A stretch of 64,000 bases of DNA from CAZPXZ01 sp965219495 (GTDB taxonomy: Bacteria > Pseudomonadota > Alphaproteobacteria > Rhodobacterales > CAZPXZ01), in NCBI GenBank assembly GCA_965219495.1, contig OZ244777.1:4526001-4590000 (forward strand), read 5' to 3'. A program made the position numbers and the translations under genes. Positions 18,858 through 31,876 of this stretch are shown here, in pieces. A model generated the notes under the pieces. That model was given only the letters and a program-made list of their open reading frames with translations, searched no databases and was not told the DNA's origin. Position 1 is the first letter of the stretch. Each line of letters starts with the position of its first letter.

Positions 18858-19613
18858 ATGGCTTTTACCGACTCGCTCCGGCTGGGGCGACTCCGTGCGA
18901 AGGTCCTCTTGGCATTGGCAATTCTGGTTGTCCATATCGGGACGGTTGCGGCTGCGGAGTTCCACAAGGCGCAGGAGTTGTTTCGAGCCGGCGCGTTTCT
19001 GGAAGCTCATGACACCGCAATCGTGTTCGGCACTCCCGAAGGCCATGCACTCGCCATTCAAAGCTTGACTGCGCATGGTCTGTTTCAACGGCGAAAGGAA
19101 GAAAGGCGAGCAGTCTACGCGCGGGCCGTCACACTTTCGGAACAAGCGCTCAAGCGCTGGCCGAAGAACGCGGACTTGATGGTGGAAGCAGCGCGTGCGC
19201 TTGGCCGATACGGAGATTCGGTCGGAAACCTGGTTGCCTTCGAAGAAAGCATCGGGATTCGCGCGCGCGACTATCTGGTGACCGCACTTGAGTTGGTGCC
19301 GGACCACGCGGAAGCGACTGCCGCGCTGGGGGCATGGCACGCAAGGCTGGTGGGAGAAGGCGGTATTCTCGCAGGAGTGCTATTCGGAGCAAGCGCCGCG
19401 AAGGGTCGCGAACTCATGGCCCGCGCCGAACCGCAATTGCTGGAAAATGTTCCTTTGCTCTACGAATTGGCGAGAGCTTGGCGGTCCATAGGCGATACGG
19501 CACATGCTCGGCGCTTGCTGGAACTCGCGAATGCCGCCGAAAATCGTGGGGTGTACGTAGAGTATCACCGCAAGCGCGTGAGAAAGCTTCTAGAAGATCT
19601 CCAAGGCGAGTGA
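18858..19613 (+). CDS. Exported TPR-like protein of unknown function
   Basis: 251 residues starting at 'MAFTDSLRLG'. An N-terminal hydrophobic segment ('VLLALAILVVHIGTVAAA') looks like a Sec signal with cleavage after 'VAAA', placing the protein in the periplasm. The rest is helical with TPR-like repeats: 'AQELFRAGAFLEAHDTA', 'YARAVTLSEQALKRWPKN' and 'YELARAWRSIGDTAHARR'. No catalytic motif is seen. It is divergent from mch and ends 4 bases before the convergent mcl2 stop, so it is wedged between two pathway genes. The function is not known; it may be a scaffold or assembly factor. Confidence 0.8.
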   Translation: MAFTDSLRLGRLRAKVLLALAILVVHIGTVAAAEFHKAQELFRAGAFLEAHDTAIVFGTPEGHALAIQSLTAHGLFQRRKEERRAVYARAVTLSEQALKRWPKNADLMVEAARALGRYGDSVGNLVAFEESIGIRARDYLVTALELVPDHAEATAALGAWHARLVGEGGILAGVLFGASAAKGRELMARAEPQLLENVPLLYELARAWRSIGDTAHARRLLELANAAENRGVYVEYHRKRVRKLLEDLQGE

Positions 19614-19617
19614 GCGG

Positions 19618-20505
19618 TCAGGTGGCCAAATCCGCTTCCAGTTCACGAATGGCTCGCGCCTCTCCCAGCAGCCTTTCTGCGTTTGCGGCATGCAGGTTCT
19701 CGACAATTCGACCATCGACGACCGCTACGGCTCGTCCTTCGGCTTCGGCCTCCCGGAACGCAGCAACCTGCCGCTTCGCGCGTTCGACCGCTTCCTCCGA
19801 TGGCGCAAAGACCTCATTGCACGGAGCGACTTGCGCCGGATGAATCAGGGTCTTTCCGTCAAGACCCAGATCCCGACCCTGGATGCAGGCGGAACGCAGT
19901 CCCTCCTCGTCCCGGAAGGCATTGTAGACACCGTCAATGCATGCCAAGCCGTTGGCACGCGCCGCAAGCAGGCAAATGGCAACGGAGGGGAGGAGAGGCT
20001 GGCGGCTAGGCACATCCGCCGCGTGCAGTTCCTTTGCGAGATCGTTTGTGCCCAGAACGAACGCGGCAAGCCGCGGACTCGCAGACGCGATTTCCGTAGC
20101 ATTCAGTATTCCAAGCGCAGTCTCCATCATGGCCCAGAGCGCAGTGCTTGCCGGCGCGCTGGCGGCCTCGAGTGCCGCCACAGCGCTCTCCACATTCCCG
20201 GCCGAGCTCACCTTCGGGACGAGAATGGCGTCCGGTTCCGCCGAGACGGCGGCTTTCAGGTCGGCGGGACCCCATTCCGTATCCAGGCCATTGATACGGA
20301 CGATGCGTTCGCGCCGCCCGAATCCGCCTTCCGCCAATGCCGCCCGAACAGTTTCGCGCGCGGCAGGCTTTTCGGCAGGGGCGACCGCATCCTCAAGATC
20401 GAATATCAGTGCGTCTGCGGCGATGGATCTGGCCTTTTCAAGTGCCCTGCTGTTTGAACCGGGCATGTACAGAACCGAGCGCCGGGGGCGAACAGTCTTG
20501 GTCAT
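19618..20505 (-). CDS. mcl2: (3S)-malyl-CoA thioesterase-like protein, CitE/HpcH family
   Basis: A 295-residue CoA-ester-lyase-fold enzyme. 'RSVLYMPGSNSRALEKA' at residues 8-24, 'IFDLEDAVAPAEK' (metal-binding acidic pair), 'WAMMETALGILNA', 'GTNDLAKEL' and 'DGVYNAFRDEEGLR' are present. The ordered motifs, including 'DGRIVENLHAANAERLL' at the end, match Rhodobacter Mcl2, which hydrolyses (3S)-malyl-CoA to malate in the ethylmalonyl-CoA pathway, better than Mcl1 lyase (about 318 residues). The pathway role is therefore inferred from family and from nearby mch. A lyase activity cannot be excluded. Confidence 0.88.
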   Translation of the reverse strand: MTKTVRPRRSVLYMPGSNSRALEKARSIAADALIFDLEDAVAPAEKPAARETVRAALAEGGFGRRERIVRINGLDTEWGPADLKAAVSAEPDAILVPKVSSAGNVESAVAALEAASAPASTALWAMMETALGILNATEIASASPRLAAFVLGTNDLAKELHAADVPSRQPLLPSVAICLLAARANGLACIDGVYNAFRDEEGLRSACIQGRDLGLDGKTLIHPAQVAPCNEVFAPSEEAVERAKRQVAAFREAEAEGRAVAVVDGRIVENLHAANAERLLGEARAIRELEADLAT

Positions 20506-20857
20506 GGATCAGGTCGGACTCCGATTGTCAGATTTGTATTAAGTACATGAGATTGCAAGATATTTGTATCGTGGCCAGTTTGTAGCGTAATTCGGAAATT
20601 CATGGACTCGCGGACTGCAATCGTTGCGTGCAGTGTTTGATCTCGCCTTGCGTTTGCGTAGTTCGGAAATGGAGAAGACAAACCTCGGCATCCGCTAGCA
20701 AGTCGCACTTCAGGGTCACCGCGTTTTGGCTGACGAGACGTAGCTTGTCAAGCTTCAGTAGGCAGATGCCGGCATTCAGCGCTGCGATCCTGTGCTCCAA
20801 GATCGCGAGGCGGAGGGAGACGGTCCACCGCATTTTGGACTTCTGCAACCTCGAAAC
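20506..20857. other. Intergenic stretch with possible degraded mobile DNA
   Basis: No gene is recognisable. The region leads directly into a 70-bp segment homologous to the right end of the tnpB element near 54 kb, so it may be the eroded interior of a related element. No second terminal repeat was found. Confidence 0.45.
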
Positions 20858-20927
20858 CCGGAGCGAGTGGGGCCGTGGCGCCGCTCGTCGCAGAACAGTG
20901 TCATGACAACTTGTCCAGGTAATCCCC
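20858..20927 (+). mobile_element. Solo right end of a tnpB-type element
   Basis: These 70 bases align without gaps to the reverse complement of 53788-53857, the 3' end of the tnpB element; I count 59 of 70 identical. The block TGGCGCCGCTCG through GTGTCATG is nearly invariant, and the last bases end in CCCC like the element's terminus. It lies 4 bp from the sdaA stop codon. No partner left end is visible nearby. Confidence 0.7.
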
Positions 20928-20930
20928 GAA

Positions 20931-22304
20931 TTAGCAGGCGACCACGTTGACGGCGAGACCTCCCCGAGAAGTTTCCTTGTACTTGTCTGACATGTCCAGT
21001 CCCGTCTGCCGCATGGTTTCGATGCACTGGTCCAGCGAAACATAGTGCGTTCCGTCTCCCCGCAGCGCGAGCGACGCCGCCGCAACCGCCTTGACCGCGC
21101 CAAGGCCGTTTCTTTCAATGCAGGGAATCTGCACCAGGCCGCCGATCGGGTCGCAGGTCATTCCGAGATGGTGCTCCAGAGCGATTTCCGCGGCATTCTC
21201 GATCTGCTCGTTGGATCCGCCCAGCACCGAGCAAAGCGCGGCCGCCGCCATGGCGGAGGCGGATCCCACTTCGCCTTGGCACCCTACTTCAGCACCGGAG
21301 ATCGAGGCGTTTTGTTTGATGACCCCGCCGACCGCGGCAGCGACCAACAGCATCTCCCTCCACTGGCCTTTCGAGGCGCCCGGGCAGTGCTCGGTGTAGT
21401 ACCGGATGACCGCCGGAATGACCCCGGCGGCGCCATTGGTGGGGGCGGTTACGATTCGCCCTCCGGCGGCGTTTTCCTCATTGACCGCCATGGCGTAGAG
21501 CGCAAGCCAGTCGGTCACCTGATGCGGCGGAATATCGTTTCGCCCGCTGTCGCGCTGCAAGTCTTCGTGCAGGTTTCCGGCGCGTCGGCGCACCTTCAAG
21601 GCGCCCGGCAACGCTCCCTTGCCCTGCAGGCCGCGGTCGATGCACGCCGACATGCTGAACCAGATTCGGTCCAAACCTGTATCCAGAGCGTGTTCGGATG
21701 TTCGTGCGCCTTCATTCGCAAGCATCATGCCGCAAATGCTTTCGTCCGAATCGCGGCCCATCTGCAACATTTCGTTCGCGGAATTGAAGGGAAACGGAAT
21801 GCGGCTTGCGGCCGGTTCGGGGACGCCTCGCCCTTCTCCTTCCTCGATGACTGTGCCGCCGCCCACCGAATAGTAGGTTGCTGATTCGATTTCCTTTCCG
21901 CTGGCGTCCCACGCGAAGAACCGGATCCCGTTCGGATGTCCCGGCAGTGCGGGTCCGTAATCGAAATGCAAGTCGTGTTCCGCGTCGAAACGGCACACGG
22001 GAAGTCCCGGCGACGAGACCGACCGCGTATCGTGGACTCGTTCCTCGATTGATTTGCAGTCCTCGGGATCGACGGAGTCGGGTTGGCACCCCGAGAGTCC
22101 AAGGATTACCGCGCGGTCTGTACCGTGCCCCTTGCCGGTGTACGCGAGAGATCCGTGTAACGAGCAGGTGATCGTTGTTGGAGTTGCGTTCCTGATGGAT
22201 CGGAGTTTCGAGAGAAATCGCCCGGCCGCGATCATCGGGCCTACGGTATGGGAACTCGAAGGGCCGATACCGATCTTGAAGATTTCGAACACGCTTGTGG
22301 CCAT
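20931..22304 (-). CDS. sdaA: L-serine ammonia-lyase, iron-sulfur dependent (single-chain)
   Basis: 457 residues from 'MATSVFEIFKIGIGPSSSHT'. It deaminates L-serine to pyruvate and ammonia. 'GIGPSSSHTVGPM' marks the beta domain. The alpha domain has 'APTNGAAGVIPAVIRYY' and cysteines at 'GCQGEVGSASAM' and 'MTCDPIGGLVQIPC', which bind the [4Fe-4S] cluster. The length fits the fused SdaA/SdaB type. I placed the start at 22304; the open frame continues 24 codons upstream without similarity. The stop codon lies 4 bp from a solo mobile-element end, so its terminator may have been replaced. Confidence 0.95.
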   Translation of the reverse strand: MATSVFEIFKIGIGPSSSHTVGPMIAAGRFLSKLRSIRNATPTTITCSLHGSLAYTGKGHGTDRAVILGLSGCQPDSVDPEDCKSIEERVHDTRSVSSPGLPVCRFDAEHDLHFDYGPALPGHPNGIRFFAWDASGKEIESATYYSVGGGTVIEEGEGRGVPEPAASRIPFPFNSANEMLQMGRDSDESICGMMLANEGARTSEHALDTGLDRIWFSMSACIDRGLQGKGALPGALKVRRRAGNLHEDLQRDSGRNDIPPHQVTDWLALYAMAVNEENAAGGRIVTAPTNGAAGVIPAVIRYYTEHCPGASKGQWREMLLVAAAVGGVIKQNASISGAEVGCQGEVGSASAMAAAALCSVLGGSNEQIENAAEIALEHHLGMTCDPIGGLVQIPCIERNGLGAVKAVAAASLALRGDGTHYVSLDQCIETMRQTGLDMSDKYKETSRGGLAVNVVAC

Positions 22305-22455
22305 GTCCCAATCCCACGACAGAATGACTTGGCCCTCGAAGGGTGCGCAAGCGGTGCCCTGCAATGGTGGTTGCATGCGCCGCGAGTCTCTCCGTTCTGG
22401 TTTGCTTGAATCCCTTTAGTGAGAACAGGGAATCAGCCGAATCAGTGGGAGGGTG

Positions 22456-22484
22456 TTGACACCGTTCGATTGCGTCGCGAATAT
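22456..22484 (+). promoter_or_regulatory. Candidate rrn operon promoter
   Basis: TTGACA at 22456-22461 and GAATAT at 22479-22484 are separated by 17 bases, a good sigma-70-type match. It lies about 260 bases upstream of the predicted mature 16S start, a normal rrn leader length. The match was found by eye only. Confidence 0.55.
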
Positions 22485-22744
22485 ACACGCTTGCACCGGA
22501 TATCGGTGAATCGGCAATGGCGGTGTGATTCGGGGTCAAGTAATGCGCCCCGAGATGTCGCCTTGCCCGCTGTTTGGCATGGTTATCGAGCGAAGGGATA
22601 TGCGGACGGTTCGGTCGCAAAATGACTGAATCGCGCGCATGTCGACGGGGAGGCTCCGGATGAATTCCGCAGCCAGTGATCCGGTGACGCAGGGCTGTTC
22701 CCTCGGGAACGGCCCGATTGTGCGAACGGTTCATCTGTCAAGTT

Positions 22745-24223
<1,479 letters not shown>

Positions 24224-24375
24224 GGAAGCCGATTCCGGGCATCGCCCGGTTCGGAATCCTCTTGGAACAACCTATTGACTGGACCGTCCACATATCCCTT
24301 CGATCGAAAAGCGTCGGGCGCTACCCGGGAGCCGGATCGCCCTGGGCCAATTTGCCCGCCGCCCGAATGGGTCGC

Positions 24376-24450
24376 GGGGCCATAGCTCAGTGGGAGAGCA
24401 CGTGCTTTGCAAGCACGGGGTCGCCGGTTCGAGTCCGGCTGGCTCCACCA
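24376..24450 (+). tRNA. tRNA-Ala(UGC)
   Basis: Cloverleaf with acceptor GGGGCCA pairing TGGCTCC, anticodon loop TTTGCAA carrying UGC, T-loop GGTTCGAGTCC, and encoded CCA. It sits in the 16S-23S spacer, before tRNA-Ile. Confidence 0.97.
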
Positions 24451-24495
24451 CCCGTTTCGGTGCAAATGCCGGGGAGTCCCGGCGTTTCTGATTTC

Positions 24496-24572
24496 GGGTC
24501 TGTAGCTCAGTCGGCTAGAGCGCACGACTGATAATCGTGAGGTCGGTGGTTCGAGTCCACCCTGACCCACCA
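24496..24572 (+). tRNA. tRNA-Ile(GAU)
   Basis: Acceptor GGGTCTG pairs with a 3' CTGACCC strand, allowing G-U pairs. The anticodon loop CTGATAA carries GAU, and there is T-loop GGTTCGAGTCC and encoded CCA. It is second in the 16S-23S spacer, after tRNA-Ala. Confidence 0.97.
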
Positions 24573-24813
24573 TGCCGGTGGACTAAGCGCCGGTACCGGA
24601 CAGCGAGAGCTGGTTTTTTGACATCGTTTAGAATGGAACGGATATGCGGTTTGCCGCCAGTTGGCGGGGCGCATATCCAAACCAAGTCTTTGAACCTGAT
24701 CGCAAAGCCGGTGGCAGGCGAGTGCCTGCGGCCGGTGTTTGTTGAAATTTTATTGAATTGGAAATTATTGAATTGGAAGGCGGGGACCCAAGGGTCTTTC
24801 GTCTTCTGGATTG

Positions 24814-27614
<2,801 letters not shown>

Positions 27615-27671
27615 CGATCCAGAAGTCGGAAGATCCGGTTCCAGGCTTGGTAGTATTCCTTATGCGTTCAT

Positions 27672-27788
27672 CTGGCTTGGTGGTCATAGCGAGAGGCAAA
27701 CACCCGATCCCATCCCGAACTCGGCCGTTAAGGCCCTCTGCGCCAATGGTACTTCGGCTTAAGCCGCGGGAGAGTAGGTCACTGCCAG
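27672..27788 (+). rRNA. rrf: 5S ribosomal RNA
   Basis: About 117 nt. The ends pair CTGGC with GCCAG, and TGGTGGTCATAGCG, CCCGATCCCATCCCGAACTC and the GGGAGAGTAGGTCACTGCC tail are all present. It completes the rrn operon about 57 bases after 23S. Confidence 0.95.
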
Positions 27789-27841
27789 GCCTGATGAACG
27801 CGTAGACATTCCATTCTTTACGGTGTTATCCGGCACCCGGC

Positions 27842-29578
27842 CTACACTGCCATCCTTTCCGTAGAAAGGGCGTAGAGGCCCTCCGCACCCGCCCGCGCAA
27901 TCTCGGCAAGGCCCCTGGCTTCCGGCAATATGCGGGCCGTGTAAAAATCCGCGAGAGCTACCCGCGCCTCGTCGTTGTCCGCATGCAGGGCTCCCCGTCC
28001 CAGGTAGTGGGCGCCGCGAACCAGGGCGAGGAGGCGAAGATAGGGAACCGCTCCGGCTCTGCGGTCTTCATCCGTCGCTTCCTCCAGCATCCAGTCCGTC
28101 GTTGACCGGGCCAGCGCAAGCGCGTGCCGGGTGCGGATACCGAAGCGATCGAACGTTCCCGCCCTTGCCTCCAGGGCGTCCACCGTGATTTCGATTTCGT
28201 CAAGGAACGACCGAACTGCGGCGCCCTGATTCATCGCAATTTTTCGTCCCACCAGGTCCATTGCCTGGATTCCGTTGGTGCCTTCGTAAATCGCGGCGAT
28301 GCGCGCATCGCGCAGGAGTTGAGATGCTCCGGTTTCTTCGATATAGCCGGCGCCGCCATGGACCTGGATGGCCAGATTGGCCGCCTCGCAGCCGGCATCC
28401 GAACCGAAGGCCTTGGCGAGCGGTGTAAGAAGATGCGCCCGGGCCACCGCTGCGTCGCGGTCCGGCTTCGCCGGTTCGGCGGACGCAAGATCGATTTGCA
28501 CGGCGAGGTCGTAACAGATCGCGCGGGAGGCGGCTGTGAGTGCATGGATCGTCAGGACCATTCGGCGAACATCCTCGTGTCCGATAATCCCTTGGTCCGC
28601 GCGCCGGGTCGGCCCCTGCCGCCGTTCCACCGCATAGCGGGTTGCCAGTTGCCGTGAAGATTCCGCTACCGAAACCCCCTGTATACCGACGCCAAGCCGC
28701 GCTGCGTTCATCATCGTGAACATGCAGGCTATGCCGTCCCGTTCATTCCCCACCAGCCATCCCCGCGCGCCTTCGAGGGAAAGCACCGCGGTGGGCGAGC
28801 CATGAAGGCCCATCTTCTTTTCGATGGAAAGCGCTCTGAGGGCGTTCCTGGCCCCCAGGCCTCCCGATTTGAACGGCAGCACCTTCGGCACCAGGAACAA
28901 ACTGATCCCTGCCGTTCCCGGAGGCGAATTCGGAGTCCGCGCCAGGACCAGATGAACGATGTTTTCGGTGAGGTCGCTCTCGCCCCAGGAAATGAATACC
29001 TTCTGGCCCGTGACTGACCAGCTTCCGTCCCCGTTGGGTTCCGCGCGGCTTGTGAGGGCGCCCACATCCGATCCCGCATGCGCCTCGGTCAGTACCATCG
29101 TTCCCGCCCATTCGCCGCTTACGAGTTTGGGCAGGTAGACCCGTTTCTGTTCTTCAGAACCGTGTTGTTCGAGCGCGATGATAACCCCTTGGGTGAGAAG
29201 GGGGCAGAGGCTGAGGGCGAGGCAGGCGGACCCGAGCATTTCGTTTACAGGGGTCACCAGGGATTGCGGCATGCCCGGGCCACCGGATTCGGTCCTGGCG
29301 CGAATTCCAACCCAACCGCCGTCGCGGAGCGCGGCAAAAGCTTGGTGAAACTCCGGAGGAGTTCGCACTACCCCGTTCTCGAATCGCGCACCCTCGGAAT
29401 CCGCGACGCGATGAGCGGGCGCCACCTTTTCCTCGAAAACCCGTGCCGCCTCTTCCAGGATCGCGTCCGCGGTTCCGTCTTCGATCACGGGAAATCTTCC
29501 GGTCGCGATGAGTCGTTCGCGGCCGACCATCTGGTCGAGGCAAAATCGAATGTCCTCCAGCGGCGCCCGATACTGCAT
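27842..29578 (-). CDS. Acyl-CoA dehydrogenase, DmdC-like (3-methylmercaptopropionyl-CoA dehydrogenase family)
   Basis: A 578-residue FAD enzyme with the long DmdC-type layout: N-terminal 'MQYRAPLEDIRFCLDQM', then 'MVLTEAHAGSDVGALTSRA' (FAD/substrate loop), 'VTGQKVFISWGESDLTENI' and 'FTMMNAARLGVGIQG'. 'IYEGTNGIQAMDLVGRK' holds the catalytic-base region. DmdC oxidises 3-methylmercaptopropionyl-CoA in DMSP demethylation, but many relatives act on other acyl-CoAs, and no DmdB or DmdD is beside it. It is divergent from an acyl-CoA synthetase gene with 93 bases between starts, which suggests linked expression. The stop lies 54 bases past the 5S gene, on the opposite strand. Confidence 0.88.
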   Translation of the reverse strand: MQYRAPLEDIRFCLDQMVGRERLIATGRFPVIEDGTADAILEEAARVFEEKVAPAHRVADSEGARFENGVVRTPPEFHQAFAALRDGGWVGIRARTESGGPGMPQSLVTPVNEMLGSACLALSLCPLLTQGVIIALEQHGSEEQKRVYLPKLVSGEWAGTMVLTEAHAGSDVGALTSRAEPNGDGSWSVTGQKVFISWGESDLTENIVHLVLARTPNSPPGTAGISLFLVPKVLPFKSGGLGARNALRALSIEKKMGLHGSPTAVLSLEGARGWLVGNERDGIACMFTMMNAARLGVGIQGVSVAESSRQLATRYAVERRQGPTRRADQGIIGHEDVRRMVLTIHALTAASRAICYDLAVQIDLASAEPAKPDRDAAVARAHLLTPLAKAFGSDAGCEAANLAIQVHGGAGYIEETGASQLLRDARIAAIYEGTNGIQAMDLVGRKIAMNQGAAVRSFLDEIEITVDALEARAGTFDRFGIRTRHALALARSTTDWMLEEATDEDRRAGAVPYLRLLALVRGAHYLGRGALHADNDEARVALADFYTARILPEARGLAEIARAGAEGLYALSTERMAV

Positions 29579-29671
29579 GTTGTCCTTCTGGATTCTGGAA
29601 GTGCCAATTTGGGTACGATCGCCTCACATGGTAGCATCACGGCGAAACAATGCGTACAGGGAGGCAATCGC

Positions 29672-31564
29672 ATGGACCACTCGGCGGCGCCCAGGAGCGA
29701 TCATTGGAGTGAATTGGAGGAGACTCCTCTCGCCAATCGTTATCCTTATCAAAACGTTTACGAAATGATTGCGCATGCAGGCCGGACTCACGGCAGGCGA
29801 CCAGCGCTATCCTTCCAATTGAAATCCTCGCCTAAATCCCCATCGGTCACGATCGACTATCAGACCTACGCAAAGGAGGTAACGCGAGCGGCAAACCTCT
29901 TCCGGTCGCTCGGAGCGGGCCGGGAGGACGGCATAGGCTTGTTGCTGCCAAACTCGCCGCAGACCGCGTTTGCTCTCCTCGGAGCGCAAACCGCGGGAAT
30001 TGCGGTGCCGATCAACCCGCTGTTGTCGCCGGAGCACATTGCCGGAATCCTGCGCGATGCGAACGCAAAGATACTGGTGAGTCTTGCGCCGTTTCCGAAG
30101 ACGGACCTCGCCGAGAAGGCGGCCGGGGCGCTGGCTCTCGCGCCCGAGGTCGAGACTCTGCTGGAAATCGATCTGGGACAGTACTTGCGGCCGCCGCTGC
30201 GTTGGCTAATTCCCTTGCTCCGCCCGAAGCGGGTAGGCGGCTACGCAGCGCGGAGGATGTGTTTCGACGCGGAGCGGGCATCCCAGGCCGGGGCAAAGCT
30301 GGCGTTCAGTGACGCGCCAGGCAGGGAGTCGGTCGGCGCCTATTTTCATACGGGAGGCACGACCGGGTTGCCCAAGCTCGCCCGGCACAGCCAGCAGAAT
30401 ATGCTCTACACCTCGTGGGTGACGCAGGAACTTCTCTACCGGCCGGATAACATCATCCTGTGCGCCTTGCCGCTGTTCCACGTGTTTGCCGCACACATCA
30501 TGACCATCGCACCCATTGCCGCGGGAGCCCATGTCGTTCAGTTGTGCCCCGCGGGATTCCGGACGGAAGGGATCATGGATGACTTCTGGGGCTTGGTGGA
30601 ACGATGGAAGGCAAGTTTCTTCGTGGGGGTCCCAACGGTATTCGCTGCGATTCGGCAAAGGGAGGTGAACGCCGACGTGTCGAGCCTGAGATACGCGCTT
30701 TGCGGTTCCGCGCCGCTTCCGCGGGAACTGTTTCTCAAGTTTGAGCAGGTAACCGGGTTGAAAATCCTGGAAGGATACGGGCAGACCGAGGCGACCTGCG
30801 TGATTTCCTGCAACCCGCCCGATGGCGAGCGGCGTATCGGGTCGGTCGGGATTCCGCTTCCGTATACGGAAGTCCGAGCCGCCAGAACGGACGGGAACGG
30901 TGGCCAACCGTCGTTCTGCGGGGCCGGAGAAGTTGGTGAAATCGTAGTTCGCGGTCCGAACGTATTCGCGGGATACGTCCGCGACGCGCTCAACGAAGGG
31001 CTCTTCGCGGACGGGAATTGGCTCCGTACCGGCGATCTCGGTATGCTGGATGCTGACGGGTACATTTGGATCACCGGGCGCAGCAAGGACCTGATCATCC
31101 GGGGCGGTCACAACATCGATCCAGGGGTGATCGAAGAAGCACTCGCCGCGCATCCGGCGGTGGCGTTTTCCGCCGCGATCGGCAGGCCCGACGCGAAAGC
31201 CGGGGAGTTGCCGTTCGGATTTGTGGAACTCATCGAGGGAGGCGCCGCGGATTCGGAAGAACTGAAGACGTTCGCCGCGGAACGCGTCGGAGATGCGGCG
31301 GCGCGGCCCGTCGAAGTTCGAATTCTGGATACCCTGCCGAAGACGGTGATCGGGAAGATCTTCAAGCCGGAGCTTCGGAAAATTGTATTCAAGGAAGTCT
31401 TGGACGAGGGGCTCAAGGAGGCAGGAGTCTCCGCTAATTTGGAAATCGCCGATGACCCCGACCTCGGTCTCGTGGCCGAAGTCGAAACAGCAGACCAGGA
31501 GGCGGCAGGCCGGGTGCTTGGCGGTTACTCGGTGCCATGGAGAATGGCCGGCGGCCGGGAGTAG
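29672..31564 (+). CDS. Acyl-CoA synthetase (AMP-forming), long form
   Basis: A 630-residue adenylate-forming enzyme starting at 'MDHSAAPRSDHW'. P-loop-like 'FHTGGTTGLPKLARH' lies near residue 225, 'GYGQTEATCVIS' near 368, 'RTGDLGMLDADGYIWITGR' near 455 and 'PKTVIGKIFKP' with catalytic Lys near 560. It activates a fatty or other carboxylic acid to its CoA thioester. It is divergent from a DmdC-like dehydrogenase, so the pair could perform the first two steps of an acid's breakdown. The frame is open upstream to 29078, but that part is antisense to the dehydrogenase. The last 60 residues are an acidic extension. Confidence 0.9.
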   Translation: MDHSAAPRSDHWSELEETPLANRYPYQNVYEMIAHAGRTHGRRPALSFQLKSSPKSPSVTIDYQTYAKEVTRAANLFRSLGAGREDGIGLLLPNSPQTAFALLGAQTAGIAVPINPLLSPEHIAGILRDANAKILVSLAPFPKTDLAEKAAGALALAPEVETLLEIDLGQYLRPPLRWLIPLLRPKRVGGYAARRMCFDAERASQAGAKLAFSDAPGRESVGAYFHTGGTTGLPKLARHSQQNMLYTSWVTQELLYRPDNIILCALPLFHVFAAHIMTIAPIAAGAHVVQLCPAGFRTEGIMDDFWGLVERWKASFFVGVPTVFAAIRQREVNADVSSLRYALCGSAPLPRELFLKFEQVTGLKILEGYGQTEATCVISCNPPDGERRIGSVGIPLPYTEVRAARTDGNGGQPSFCGAGEVGEIVVRGPNVFAGYVRDALNEGLFADGNWLRTGDLGMLDADGYIWITGRSKDLIIRGGHNIDPGVIEEALAAHPAVAFSAAIGRPDAKAGELPFGFVELIEGGAADSEELKTFAAERVGDAAARPVEVRILDTLPKTVIGKIFKPELRKIVFKEVLDEGLKEAGVSANLEIADDPDLGLVAEVETADQEAAGRVLGGYSVPWRMAGGRE

Positions 31565-31876
31565 CGCGTAGATGACCTTCTCTCATGGGCAAGGGAGGCG
31601 GGACAGGGTGCGGCCGGCGGGGCCCGTCGCGTAATTCGGGTTCCGGTTTGCCGGTTCAGCGCAACGCGCGCCTTTGCCCTTACCTCTGATCCCGCCTGCG
31701 GGAAACTGCGATTGCGCCCGGCCATCGCCGCGGAAGCCTGTGAGTCTCAAGAGAGGTTCGACTGGACGTTGCGAGGGCAAGGGGCGACAGGAGCAACGGG
31801 CCGGCGGGGGCAGGCCGGCGCGAACTTGAATACTGACCCTGGTCGCTGCCCCGTGCCGGAGACAATTTCTCCAGAA
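31565..31876. other. Intergenic stretch between convergent genes
   Basis: About 310 bases with no recognisable gene and no clear terminator hairpin with a U-run. Confidence 0.4.

Noticed and set aside
18813..19340. Upstream extension of the mch frame
   Set aside because: Overlaps the divergent TPR gene and adds residues absent from the family.
29078..29671. Upstream extension of the acyl-CoA synthetase frame
   Set aside because: Mostly antisense to the DmdC-like gene; family similarity begins at 29672.
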